A stretch of DNA of 64,000 nucleotides from Siphonodentalium dalli. Taxonomy: Eukaryota > Mollusca > Scaphopoda > Gadilida > Siphonodentaliidae. Location: assembly GCA_032622095.1 (NCBI GenBank), contig CP136062.1, forward strand, positions 18,973,739 to 19,037,738. Direction: 5' to 3'. Numbering within the stretch: the first letter of the stretch is position 1; each line of letters begins with the position of its first letter. The notes below the pieces were generated by a model, which did not search any database, had not been told where the DNA came from, and saw only the letters and a list, made by a program, of their open reading frames with translations. The position numbers and the translations under genes were made by a program. Shown piece after piece: positions 35,752 to 46,329 of the stretch.

Positions 35752-35904
35752 ATATCCACACTTTTTCAGTGGATATGTGTTAAATCTCATGAGTGATGAC
35801 AAAACATTGAATTTCCACGAGTGGCTTTAGCCACGGTTGGAAATTCAAATGTTTTGTCATCACGAATGAGATTTAACCCATATCCACTGAAAAAGTGTGG
35901 ATAT
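35752..35904. repeat. Long perfect hairpin F
   Basis: Inverted repeat with ~75-bp arms (about 35752-35826 and 35831-35904) and a tiny loop at gtggctttagccac. The arms contain atatccacactttttcagtg and its complement. It looks like the terminal hairpin of elements A-E, but I could not find the TTCTGATTGG motif on either side. Confidence 0.85.
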
Positions 35905-37076
35905 TCTGTTTAGTATATACTTTAGTTACTTGCCTATGGCCCCCAATGAATGTCAATACATCAGAAATTTCAAGCTGACACATTACGCCCAAAAAAATAG
36001 TCCATATTTAAAACACTCAAAAAGTATAGATTGTGTATTTATTATATACTTTCGTTACTTGCCGATGGCCCCCAATGAATGTCAGTACATGGTGTGTGCA
36101 GGAAATCATTCACTATGAAGTATAACCTGACTACACACATGAGGACCCATACGGCGCAATAATACCAGTGAGATATCGATTTCTCCCACCCCCTACACAC
36201 TTTAGCACAGGCAGCCAGTGTGAGATAGCTGGGTGAGATTTCCCTGTCTCACATAACACGTGACCATCTATCTCACACCACCCACGTGACTGCTTTACCT
36301 ATTTAATTAAGAGCCGGAACTAATTTAACAAACCGTCATCACGTTTTGTGTGCACTAAAACAGATCAAAACAATGGCGACCAACCAGTTACGCTTCACGT
36401 TTCAAATAAATAAATACGGACGAATTCGTGGACGCTAATACAAATGGAGATAAGCCTCAACTGTTAATCACGAAAAACCTTCAACATAACCTCACTTGCA
36501 GACACAGAGTTGCTTATATAACATGAAATATAAACGACTAATTTGCGAACATATTCCATAAAACGGAAGACCCCAAGCGAAACTGGCGCCACTGGCACAT
36601 TTCGTAACAGGTAAACAATAGCCGCTTCACAAATGACGAACGAAATAATTCCACATTCGAACAGTTGTCATCGTCGAACGCGTCTAACTAACATTTGTCT
36701 GTCATATATTCACATGTTTCCTTTTCTAATGGTATCGATATTGTCATTTCCGATGACAAACACGGTTAGTCCAGTTGTATATACTTCATATCAATACGCG
36801 CGTTTCTCGGAATTTATGCAGGTGCAACGATGTGACGTATCCATGTCGTTTTCGACCGTGTCGATTTCACTCTAACGTATTAACCCTGCACGCACGGGTA
36901 ACGCGCTTTGTTTTTACAGTATATACCTTTGGTATATACCGAAAACACCCCACTTAATCACGAATATCGCATTAGATTTCTTCCCAGATATACCGTTACG
37001 AAGCTACTGGAATGTGCCAAAGATTGGTATCAAACAAAAAATCGGAATGAGGCTCATGGGTAGGGAGAAAAATGAT
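35905..37076. other. Intronic sequence, no gene seen
   Basis: A ~120-bp segment is duplicated head to tail: atatactttagttacttgcc at about 35914 and atatactttcgttacttgcc at about 36044, both followed by tggcccccaatgaatgtca. Around 36220-36300, tctcaca/tgtgaga words form short inverted repeats. A palindromic ggtatatacc lies near 36930. No supported exon. Confidence 0.45.
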
Positions 37077-37221
37077 CCATCATGACCTGGGGTGTGGGAT
37101 GGCAAAATCTCACCCTCGGGGGCAGATATTTGGTCCGGACACTCGGCAAGCCTCGTGTCCGGCCCAAATATCTGGCCCCTCGGGTGAGATTTTTCCATCC
37201 CACACCCCAGGTCATGATGGA
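37077..37221. repeat. Long perfect hairpin G
   Basis: Inverted repeat with ~71-bp arms (37077-37147 and 37150-37221), GC-richer than its surroundings, centred on cggcaagcc. The central ggc-aa-gcc is the same as in the hairpin of element A (6609-6612). Overlapping 60-64-codon frames on both strands mirror each other because of the palindrome and are not genes. Confidence 0.85.
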
Positions 37222-37379
37222 TAATATTAATCTCACTAGTGGGATATCACTTATATATCACTGCTAAAACCTTATAATTCATGGGCAAGTATACAATAAA
37301 CCACTTTATTATACCTTTATAGACAAATAATATACCAAATATTCAGTGTTTTATCTGCCTTTTGTTCACAAAATAGATA

Positions 37380-37860
37380 TGTGTAGTCATGAAACTGGAT
37401 TTATAAAAAAAGATGTTGTTTTTGTAATTGCTGCCAGGAAACGAGAGACCATCTTTAAAGATACATTACGGACTTGTTCACGTGCGTGAAATTGATAAAT
37501 TGGTATGCAGGTGCTAGGCCAATGAATGTAGCATTCTATTAACATCGTCGAAAATCTCAAGAGAATCGACCGTTCCACTCCATAGAAAACATCGTGTGAA
37601 CTACGCTCAATTGTAAATATTTACTTCTCGATTCGGGACGCATCCATCGGCGATAAACTAACGAAAACGAATTCGCCATCGACAGTCACTTTATTTAATT
37701 AATATATAAGAATGACGATGTATGTAGTTAATTGGGATTTAATATTTGTAAACATAACTTCTTTCAGCAAGATTATTCTCCATTTCTATTTGATCACCCT
37801 AACGGGATGTTTCACATCACTTTAATATTAAGTTTGTTTAAAAGCAAGAATATTTGAGGT
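37380..37860. repeat. Diverged interspersed repeat; inverted relative is at 57380-57665
   Basis: This stretch matches the reverse complement of 57380-57665 in many blocks, for example gaatcgaccgttccactcca, cggcgataaactaacg, gattattctccatttctat and aattaatatataagaatga. About 300 bp is recognisable. It is non-coding and is probably an old transposon fragment. Confidence 0.65.
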
Positions 37861-37884
37861 AAATAAATATTATAAACACCAGTC

Positions 37885-38626
37885 AATTAGTCAAACACCA
37901 ATACACTAGTCAAACACCAGTCCATTAGCCAAACACCAGTCCATTAGACAAACACCAGTCCATTAGTCAAACACCAATACATTAGTCAAACACCAGTCCG
38001 TTAGCCAAACACCAATACATTAGTCAAACACCAGTCTATTAGCCAAACACCAGTCCATTAGCCAAACATCAATGCATTAATCAAATACCTGTCCATAAGT
38101 CAAACACCAATATATTAGTCAAACACCAGTTCATTATCTAAACACCAATACATTAGTCAAACACCAGTCCATTAGTCAAACACCAGTACAATAGTCAAAC
38201 ACCAATTCATTAGTCAAACGCCACTCATTAGTAAAACACCACTCATTAGTCAAACACCAGTCCATTAGTCAAACACCAGTCCATTAGTCAAACACCTGTA
38301 CATTAGTCAAACACTAGTATGTTAGTCAAACACCAGTTCATTAGCCAAACACCAATACATTAGTCAAACACCAGTCCATTAGCCAAACACCAATACATTA
38401 GTCAAACACCAATACATTAGTCAAACACCAATACATTAGTCAAACACCAGTACATTAGTCAAACGCCACTCAGTATTCAAACGCCACTCATTGGTCAAAC
38501 ACCAGTTCGTTAGTCAAACACCAATCAATTCGTTAAACACCAGTCCATTAGTCAAACACCTGTACATTATTCAAACATCGATCGATTAGTTAAACACCTG
38601 TCCATTAGTCAAACACCAGTCCATTA
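37885..38626. repeat. 19-bp minisatellite, left block
   Basis: About 38 units of attagtcaaacaccagtcc with frequent point changes (ccaatac, ccagtac, cgccact). Interrupted at 38627 by a foldback element, continuing at 39887. Confidence 0.92.
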
Positions 38627-39886
38627 CACAGGTCCCCAGAACAAAATTGACCCCACCCCCAATAGTGCTTAATCCTATAGAAAGGTATCTAACTTGGCCC
38701 GGCCTAATATTTTATTATTTTTACAAAGTCCGCAATCAGGTTAAAATACACAAAAATAATGTTTGTAACATATATGCCTCATATATAGTTAGAAAGATAT
38801 GTTATTAGTCTTCAATTTACTGTATCCCCTGTAAAAATTGGTTAAGAAAAACTCCGGTTATGAGCACAGGTCTGACGCAAACCGACTGTAAAATTTCACT
38901 CGTTCGAGATGGTGTCCGCTAAACTGGGTCAAAAATTGCGATTTTTACACCGACTTGCGCTTCAAAAACACAATCAACGGTTAGTAGAATATATATAGTA
39001 TACATCATTAGAAGTGGAATTGTTTACTGACCCACCCAAACCAATCACGCTACATCACGGCATCGTATCTCTCGTATTTATTGAAAAATCCAGTTTCATA
39101 AACCCGGAAGCAAAGTGAAATTTAACAAATGCGGCCATTTTTGCGAATCTGCTAATGAGTACTATTTAGAGTTCTTATGCAACACAATATATAACCAAGA
39201 AGTAGTGTATATACGCTCTATAAATATTTATGGAGTTATATTCCTGTCTATATGTATGTTTTCAAATCGGCATTCGTGTTAATTCAGTCTTTGTTTATTT
39301 ATTCAATTTTTATAACAATATATTGTGTTGCATGAGAACTATAAATAGTACTCATAGCAGATTCGCACATCATGGCTGCCTTTGGAAAATTTCAATCTCC
39401 TTCCTGGTTTATGAAACTGAATTTTTCAATAAATACGAGAGATACGATGTCGTGATGTGGCATGATTGATTTGGGTGGGTCAGTAAACAATTCCGCTTCT
39501 ATTAATGTATAATATATATCCCAATTACCGTTGAGCGTGTTTTTTGAAGCGAAAGTCGGTGTAAAAACCGGTCTTTTGGACACAGTTTAGCGGACACCAT
39601 CTCGAACGAGTGAAATGTTACAGCCGGTTTGCGCTAGACCTGTGGTCATAACAGGACTTTTTCTTGACCGATGTTTACAAGGGATACAGCAAATTGAAGA
39701 GTAATAAAATACCTTTCTAACTATATATGAGGCATTTATGTTACAAACATTATTTTTGTGTATTTTAACCTGATTGCGGACTCTGTAAAAATAATAAAAT
39801 ATTAGGCCGGGCCAAGTTGGATGCCTTTCTATAGGATTTTAAAGTACTATTGGGGGTGGGGTCAATTTTTGTTCTGGGGACCTGTG
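38627..39886. mobile_element. Foldback-type transposon with ~565-bp TIRs and 8-bp TSD
   Basis: A 1260-bp element. The ends read CACAGGTCCCCAGAACA and its complement. The inverted arms extend from 38627 to about 39195 and from about 39318 to 39886, with a ~120-bp unpaired centre. GTCCATTA is duplicated at 38619-38626 and 39887-39894. Taking out the element and one copy restores a regular 19-bp repeat unit, which supports the boundaries; but the same word occurs in the array, so chance cannot be fully excluded. No transposase frame. The 8-bp TSD and CA(G)-type ends fit a hAT-derived MITE. Confidence 0.85.
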
Positions 39887-40055
39887 GTCCATTAGTCAAA
39901 CACCAGTCCATTAGTCAAACACCAGTCCATTAGTCAAACACCGGTCGATTAGTTAAACACCAGTCCATTAGTCAAACACCAGTCCATTAGTAACACCGGT
40001 CGATTAGTTAAACACCTGTACATTAGCTAAACGCTAGTCCATTAGTTAAAAACCT
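39887..40055. repeat. 19-bp minisatellite, right block
   Basis: About nine more units of the array at 37885-38626, with variants ccggtcgattagttaaacac. It ends about 75 bp from the donor of lipoxygenase exon 3. Confidence 0.9.
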
Positions 40056-40128
40056 TTTTTATATTTTCAGCGAATACGTTCTAGAGCATGAAGCTGCATG
40101 GCCTAGTGAGGTATTAACGTATACTTAC

Positions 40129-40226
40129 TTTTCTGGTATTTCTGTGCACCGTTTAATAATGTTAATGTTGACCCCAGTCAGACGTTGGGCTCCGAAATTG
40201 GCGTCACTTCTCCAAATGTTGGCTCC
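40129..40226 (-). CDS. Lipoxygenase exon (called exon 3 here), minus strand
   Basis: A 98-bp exon encoding GANIWRSDANFGAQRLTGVN then INIIKRCTEIPE plus two bases of a lysine codon. This is the diagnostic lipoxygenase block whose family form is WxxDxxFGxQxLxGxNPxxIxRCTxLPEK. The second half of the NP pair is replaced here by NI. The acceptor is CTATTTCAG|GGAGCC and the donor is CCAGAAAA|GTAAGT. The exon starts in phase 0 and ends with two bases, exactly complementing the one-base start of exon 4. No stop codons or frameshifts. Confidence 0.92.
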
Positions 40227-40337
40227 CTGAAATAGAGTTATCCCCATTATTGAGGGTTATACCACTCCCATATAGGCCTTTTGCTATGCGGGATTCAGGC
40301 AATTTCCAGACGGTATGCGGATTCATTCCACGCGGAA

Positions 40338-40460
40338 TACCAGACAACTGGAGACATTGTAACTTATAATACCAGACAACATTACTGGAGACATTGTAAC
40401 TTATAATACCAGATAACTGGAGACATTGTAACTTATAATACCAGACAACTGGAGACAGTA
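40338..40460. repeat. 32-bp minisatellite, left block
   Basis: Four units of the type taataccagacaactggaga, cattgtaactta, with one unit carrying an extra acatt. Another 1.5 units occur at 41153-41205, on the other side of element E. Confidence 0.85.
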
Positions 40461-40462
40461 TA

Positions 40463-41165
40463 CAGTTGTCGCCCGCTGTCGAGGGAGACATTGAGATTTG
40501 TCACCCGTTCTCGAACGGGTGACAAATCTCGATGTCTCCCGAGAAGAAGGGCAACAACTGTTTTGTTATCCGATTTTACCACAGAAAAACATCCTTGCCA
40601 TCCACACGCACGATGTTGCACTGAGTTACGAGTGCTTTCTTTCCCGATTATGTATATTTTCAGTAACTACTTATCGATCTATAGGATTCTGTTCCATAAA
40701 CGATAGTCAAGCGTTTATTTACAATCATTTTGGTGGTTAAATCGTCAATATCGGTCCATGCAATGTAAACCAATAAGCCATATAGGTATGTTATCGCCTT
40801 CTGCAATGTGGCAAATTCAACGTTGTCTTGTGCGCGGAATTTACTCGCGATGTTCATTTCATAACGGTCTTCCCCGAAAGCTATTGGGAAGTTGTCAATT
40901 TCACTAATGTACATTCATATGTGTCAGTGCTCCCAAGTATATGGCGACCCTCACACAAAATACTTCTATGATCACACTACAGACATCGCGGAGCGGTCTG
41001 ATATCATGGATAAGCTTACAGTACCATTCATTCGCGACAATTCATTCAAAAACAATGTCTCTCGGCTCAGCGGGCGACAGTTTGAGTTGTCGCCAGGCAC
41101 GTGACAGGACATGGGCCAATCAGAAGGGTGGAAAATAGGGAGGAGGGTAACAATGTAACTTATAA
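40463..41165 (-). mobile_element. Hairpin-terminated non-autonomous element E (minus orientation)
   Basis: Reversed relative to elements A-D. The hairpin lies at the low-coordinate end, with arms 40463-40510 and 40513-40560, 48 bp each, around cccgttctcgaacggg. On the minus strand the opposite end shows CCTTCTGATTGGCCC (about 41114-41128) followed by a CACGTG near 41098, the motif pair shared with elements B-D. The element interrupts a 32-bp minisatellite (40338-40460 and 41153-41205). Short frames inside are unrelated to any recognised protein. Confidence 0.68.
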
Positions 41166-42289
41166 TACCAGACAACTGGAGACACTGTAACTTAAAATAC
41201 TAGTGCATTATGTCTCCTGTGGTCCCGTGAGTTCTGATGCGACGTTGTTGATCTTCGAATGTCTGTGATGGGGAAAACTAGCGCCCGATGAAAAAGGATC
41301 GGGATTCTAAACAACTAATATCATACTTTGTCGCCAGCAAAGCCGCGCACCAGCTTTTTATTTGAATCCCGAGTTCCATTTGAGACGGGGTATGATTCCT
41401 GAATATTATAAGTTACAGTCTCCTGGGACCGTATTCACCAAGTGGGTTTATTTTATAAACCAGGTTGTTTGTTTGGTAGCGACTGAACGCACAAGGTATC
41501 TTCGCTATAGCATTAACGACCACGCTGTCTACGATGTGATTGACCTAATCTATCAGATTTTCCATTTTGTATTTGTCAATGTATTATGACCAAATCGCGA
41601 GCATGCACAAACCGGCCATACATAGCAGTATACATTATCAAGGGCATAAATTTTATAGAGACTCAGACTGGCCTGTGTGTGTATTGTGGTGTAATAACGA
41701 CACATAGATATGGATACCAATCTGTAATGTATGAAGTAGCAGATAATAAGCAATCAAGGTATACAAACAAAGTCATGGAATGATAGACCCGAATGAGCGG
41801 TGATAGTTTAAACATATTTATTTGTCTAATTTATGTAACATATTTTATATGACACAAACATTTTATATACAGACAATGGGATTGGAGGACAAGTGCTGAC
41901 TCACTTATGGGTACCCCCTCTCCCATGAGAGGTGATGCTCGGATAGGTATCAAAACCTCAAGATGAAATGAGTTAAGTAAAAGCATCATGTGTTTGGGTG
42001 TAGCTGTTCCTTATATACTCTTTGTGATGAATATTAGATGAGGTATTTGGTAATACACATCGGCATTGGCTCTGCCGTTACGGTAATTCCCTATGGCCAT
42101 ATTTGGGGAATCGACTTCATTGTGTGCGGGTTTGGGTTGTGATTAAGATGTGTGATGTTTCTGAAAGGCACCGAGCACTGATATTCGAGGTTTGGGTTCT
42201 TACTATACGTAGCACGGGTATACTATACAATTAGTGCTATACTAATATAATGGGGCATGGGTAGTATGGTATGGGGCATGGGTAGTTAT
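41166..42289. other. Intronic sequence, no gene seen
   Basis: About 1.1 kb without a supported exon. A simple duplicated phrase, ggtagt / tatggggcatgggtagt, lies near 42250-42285. Remnant units of the 32-bp repeat are at its left edge. Confidence 0.45.
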
Positions 42290-42660
42290 TTAACAGTATT
42301 TCTGCAGAATAAGTCGGAAATTTTTCAACTGAATGGCCTTTGCAGCCAATCATTTTGTCCTAGTTTTGTTGACAGCTCGGCAAAATCTACTGTTAAATAA
42401 CAAATCAGCATCAAGATAGGTAAATTCACCAACGATCTCGAGTTCGTTATCTTTCAAGTTATACCTTGGGCGCATTTTTGGTACGTTTATTGCCAAAAAC
42501 GGGACCTTTGTCATTTGCGTTTTGATGGAAAGCTCCCATGATTCGCAATAGTCTGCAAATGCGTCAAGCGATATATGCATATATGCAGGATTATCCATAA
42601 ACGTACAAGATACACAAAAATTTGAGGTAGCAACCAATATGTTGATCATTCAGAATTTGA
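42290..42660 (-). pseudogene. LINE reverse-transcriptase fragment, degenerate
   Basis: A minus-strand frame of 99 codons contains DAFADYCESWELSIKTQMTK and NELEIVGEFTYLDADLLFN, then FCRAVNKTRTK. This resembles the part of LINE reverse transcriptase after the YADD motif, where relatives read xxLxxYCxxWxLxVNxxKTK and EFTYLGVxF. The catalytic region itself is missing. The continuation toward 42290 is in another frame (QLKNFRLILQKY-like), so the copy is frameshifted and dead. Not obviously the same copy as the LINE at 1-5640, whose corresponding region is outside the window. Confidence 0.75.
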
Positions 42661-42884
42661 TTCAATCAATAGCGCAACTTTCTAAACAAAATTCAGATCA
42701 TTCAAATACCTTGAAAAGAGTAAAGGCGGCAAGTTATATATTTTTTTTAACATCACTGTTAGAGGAGAACTACTCAGATCTTTAATCACCTTTCAATGCA
42801 AGAGTTCATGAAAATCCTGCCGTTTATGCCATTTCTTAACAGTATGACCCACATCCCTGCCTCCAGACAGTATCAAATACTTTG
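42661..42884. other. Spacer, nothing recognised
   Basis: AT-rich sequence between the RT fragment and the 29-bp array. Confidence 0.4.
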
Positions 42885-43239
42885 TTAGTTATATACATAT
42901 CAGAGGCATAAAGTGAGTTATATACACACCGGAGGCATATATTGAGTTATATACACATACCAGAAGTATATGTTGAGTTATATACATACCAGCGACATAG
43001 GGTGAGTTATATACATACCAGTGGCATAGGGTGAGTTATATACATACCATAGACATATGGTGAGTTATATACATACCAGTGGCATAGGGTGAGTTATATA
43101 CATACCAGTGGCATAGGGTGAGTTATATACATACCATTGGCATAGGGTGGGTTATATACATACCAGTGGTATAGGGTGAGTTATATACATACCAGTGGCA
43201 TATGGTGAGTTATATACATACCAGTGGTTATATACATAC
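42885..43239 (-). repeat. 29-bp minisatellite made of the exon-2 splice donor
   Basis: About 12 units of 29 bp (plus strand gagttatatacataccagtg, gcatagggt). On the minus strand each unit reads roughly CCTATGCCACTGGTATGTAT, ATAACTCAC. The end of lipoxygenase exon 2 and its donor read CCTGTGCCACTG|GTATGTATATAAC, so the array is the exon-intron junction repeated directly downstream of the real donor. A short unit (43215-43239) lies next to the exon; units farther away are more diverged (agacatatgg, agcgacatag). Read-through from the exon meets a stop at once (GTA TGT ATA TAA). Confidence 0.92.
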
Positions 43240-43368
43240 CAGTGGCACAGGGAAATGTTTGTCCTTGTATAGCTTGTCGAGATCCTTGATCGACTTCGGG
43301 CTCCTTGTGAATATATTTGTCAATGCTCCGCCGACCTTCAGCCCCTTCTCCATCACGGCGAATTGTAA
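43240..43368 (-). CDS. Lipoxygenase exon (called exon 2 here), minus strand
   Basis: A 129-bp exon, 43 codons, phase 0 at both ends, encoding LQFAVMEKGLKVGGALTNIF then TRSPKSIKDLDKLYKDKHFP and VPL. It corresponds to the lipoxygenase segment between the DLPxDxxF motif and the WxxDxxFGxQ block, a moderately conserved helical part, so the call leans on splice phase and position as well as similarity. The acceptor is TATGTTTTAG|TTACAA and the donor is CCACTG|GTATGT. It joins in frame to exon 3 (GANIWRSD) and follows exon 1 (FKVNDE). Confidence 0.83.
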
Positions 43369-43979
43369 CTAAAACATATACAACTAGATGTCTGATTCCA
43401 CGAAATCAGATAATTATACTTCCATGGTATCGATATCAGATGGATGTAATGCATATAAAGGTCTGTTCCCCTCCATGTGAAGTAACTGGTGCTTCTTGAT
43501 CTGCTGTTAGACTTGAATTGACATTTCGACATAAGATATATTGCATGGTTTTGTGTGATATCGTTCGTGGGAGTATTTGATGGTTTATGATAGTCTAATG
43601 CATGATGTTCCCAACCAACTGAGCCATCGTTGACCTCCAGCCAAACGTTCAATTCGAATTGGTAGGTATACAGTTTAGGGATAATAACCACACCTTCCAG
43701 GACGTCGAAATCCTGTTCAACGGTCAAGAACTTTGGCGTGTCTGATTGTATCGTAGCAAATTGGTATAAGGCATATTAAGGGATTATAACTCTGGTATTT
43801 CGCATTTTATTTAAAAATTCTTTCAGTTTCGGATAAAGTATATTTTAGTAGTTTCAATGGTGGAGGAAAGTCCGCAAATTGTGTTAATTGATAAGATGTT
43901 TATTTCAGTACACCATCACTACACGGAGTCGTTGGCGTCTCTGTAATAGAGTTAACTGTAGAGAGATGACTCAATCACA
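43369..43979. other. Intronic sequence, no supported exon
   Basis: A 124-codon minus-strand frame (43727-43353) overlaps exon 2. Within it, a splice-bounded 53-bp stretch at 43741-43689 would encode TPKFLTVEQDFDVLEGV. It does not fit the phase between exons 1 and 2 and is not called. Confidence 0.45.
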
Positions 43980-45040
43980 GTCGATAATGCTAACTGAGCG
44001 CTTATCCGTCCGCTCCAAAACTTGGAAAATCGCACTAATGTCCATAGACTACCAAACACGTGCATCGGTCAAAATAAAAAAAATCTCGCTTCACGATTTT
44101 CCAATTTGTTTCCCTTTTTTGGTGGAATTTGCTAAAAAAAAAAGAAAAAAAAAAGACTCGACTTACCCCCCCCCCCCCCCCCCCGGGTTCGACGCGCGCT
44201 CTCCGTTGGATAGGTTGCTTTCATAGTAGAGCGGTGGAACTTTGGAGGCGTACCTAGGGGATACCGATGTACCTGCTCGTGCGTTATCATTGCTCCTTTG
44301 TTAGTCCGTTTGCATTTGGCGTAAACAATAGAGGGTTTGAGTTAGAGCAATAAATATCACATGTTAACAACGTTATACGCTACAAGGAGTAAATCGTCCA
44401 CTCTAAAACTTTGAAAATCGCAGTAAACTTGCGCGTGAATACTAGTAACCACATCCACTCATTAATTTTTTTTATCTCAATGTTTGATGTTTGGAGTATT
44501 TTTCCCCCATTGATTTTCGGTGGAATTTGCCATGTCTGAATCCACCCAACACGAGCTCTCTGTTTGGGCAGGTTGATTCTATAGTGGAGCGGTCACACTT
44601 CGGGGGCGTACGTAGAGTAGTATAGCTACGTACCTGTTCCTGCATTAACCTCGCTCGTCATCAGCCCGTTTGGATTTGGGGCTAAAAATAGGTTAGTGTG
44701 ACACTACTTACATGTACATATTTACGTTACATTGTATGTAGCGTTGCCACGAGGAAACCGTTCGCTTTACAATTATAACAGTGGACAATACCCATCAATT
44801 GTTCTCTAAAAAAATCTTCATGTTCATGTCTGATTTTTGCCAAATGTTTTCCAAGTTTTATTGGGTGTAATTTTTATAAAGTCTCAACTCATGCACCCCG
44901 ACGCGAACTCTCAGTTGGGCAGGTTGCTTTTAGGGTAGAGCGGTCAACCTTTGGTGGTGTACATACAGTATACCGATATTCCTGCTCCTGCATCACCTTT
45001 CTCTTTCATTAGCCCGTTTGGATTTGGTGTGAAAATAGGT
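43980..45040. repeat. Three diverged 355-bp tandem units
   Basis: Three head-to-tail copies with landmarks at 44185, 44540 and 44895 (355 bp apart). The shared parts read ctctcngttgg-caggttg, tagagcggt and tagtccgtttg/tagcccgtttggatttgg. A run of 19 C residues (44166-44184) precedes the conserved part of unit 1 only. The units are diverged by roughly a fifth or more. They have no frame in common and no recognised RNA gene; tRNA-like or 5S-like boxes were looked for and not found convincingly. Confidence 0.7.
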
Positions 45041-45517
45041 GCATTTTCCGTTCGCCGTATAGCGGAAAAGCGTGGGTAAAAAATCCTTTAAGCGGTACTT
45101 TCGGGTCCGAATCACTCTCCCCATTCGGAATATGCGATAAATTTTTTTGAACAGCTGGACTTATAAAAAATAACGGAGTTTATTTATCCTGCTGTATGGT
45201 GTTTGTTTAATTCCGCAGGGAAAGCGCGGACACAACTGTTGAATTCCGTGGTCAGTAGGGCATCTCGAGGTGTGCAAACGGTCCAAATTTGGATGCTCTG
45301 CTCTGCGATATGTTTCCAGGTTCCAGATCAGCTGGAATGGTAAATGATATATTCCAAGTTTCATCTGATTCGGAGACGAAACAAATTAGGATCTCGGACA
45401 ACCCCTCCCCAGCCCCACAATACTGAAGCGACACTGGCAAAATTTGGCGCACACGGAGCACTAATTATTCTGGATGCTTAGAAGTATGTGACTATCTCCA
45501 ATGTCTGTCCGTTTTAA
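45041..45517. other. No gene seen
   Basis: Two minus-strand frames of 67 and 69 codons overlap here but show no domain, splice context or conservation clue. Confidence 0.4.
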
Positions 45518-45877
45518 CCCTTTACCCAACAGAACGGCCCTGTGCCAATGCATTCTCTTATATATGCGAGTCGAACATAGGTCGCCTCGCATATATAAGA
45601 GAATGCATTGGCTTAACACATATTAAAGAAAAAATCGTAAAAAGTGTTAAAAAAAAGTTTTTTTTAGGCCAATGCATTCTCTTATATATGCGAGGCGACC
45701 TATGGTCGACTCGCATATATAAGAGAATGCATTGGCACAGGGCATAACTGTAACTATCACAATGTGCTCAATGAGCCGGTTCCAATGATACCCATATTTC
45801 CATGGTTTTATTGAGACAGACCGAAGATAATTTAGGCTGTTATGGCGTTTCTGGGCGTTCTGTTGGGTAAAGGGAGG
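45518..45877. mobile_element. Inverted-repeat element carrying two 67-bp palindromes
   Basis: Two palindromes of the same family, at 45545-45611 (inverted orientation) and 45669-45735 (forward), face each other across 57 bp. Outside them, ggcccTGTGCC and GGCACAggg continue the inversion. A further inverted pair, ccctttacccaacagaacgg (45518-45540) and its complement (45854-45876), frames the unit. So each end of an inverted-repeat element contains its own hairpin. No coding frame, and no target duplication could be fixed. Confidence 0.7.
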
Positions 45878-46329
45878 AGATACGACGACAAGCCGATTGC
45901 CCCAAATTTTGTCATTTTTGAGGGCCCACAACTCAGATTTCAAATTTGTTTTCGTGATATATGACCAGCTTTACTCAATGAAGCCATACACATAACAGAC
46001 GAGTTTCGTAACGATAAAACATATCACTCCGCAATGAAACGTTGGTCCGAAATATTCAGTATCCTTTAGATGCCTACATACCCTAGAGATTTCGCGGTCT
46101 TCCCCCATTAGTTTCTGAGTATTTCCAATTAAACAGAAAACGGCCCGTTAGAAGAACAATATACTTCCTTTGTTACACCATGGAAGATTGCAGAATGAGG
46201 TAACCAGAGGGTGAATTTTGTGACGCTACCCCGCACTATGGTTTAGCGTCACCAAATTCATACTCTGGTTACGTCATTATGCGTGGCCTCATCATTTTGA
46301 TATGGGGGACTTATATACTCAGATTTAAT
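45878..46329. other. No gene seen
   Basis: Contains an imperfect inverted pair, taaccagagggtgaattttg and aaattcatactctggttac (about 46200-46275), around tgacgctaccccgcacta. Otherwise unremarkable. Confidence 0.45.

Noticed and set aside
37004-37267. Overlapping 60-64-codon frames on both strands
   Set aside because: Mirror images caused by hairpin G.
43689-43741. Possible extra lipoxygenase exon (TPKFLTVEQDFDVLEGV)
   Set aside because: Splice-like borders exist, but it starts out of phase with exon 1, the donor is weak, and exons 1 and 2 already join without a gap relative to the family.
44185-45040. tRNA- or 5S-like gene cluster in the 355-bp trimer
   Set aside because: No cloverleaf or convincing internal promoter boxes; only short shared blocks.
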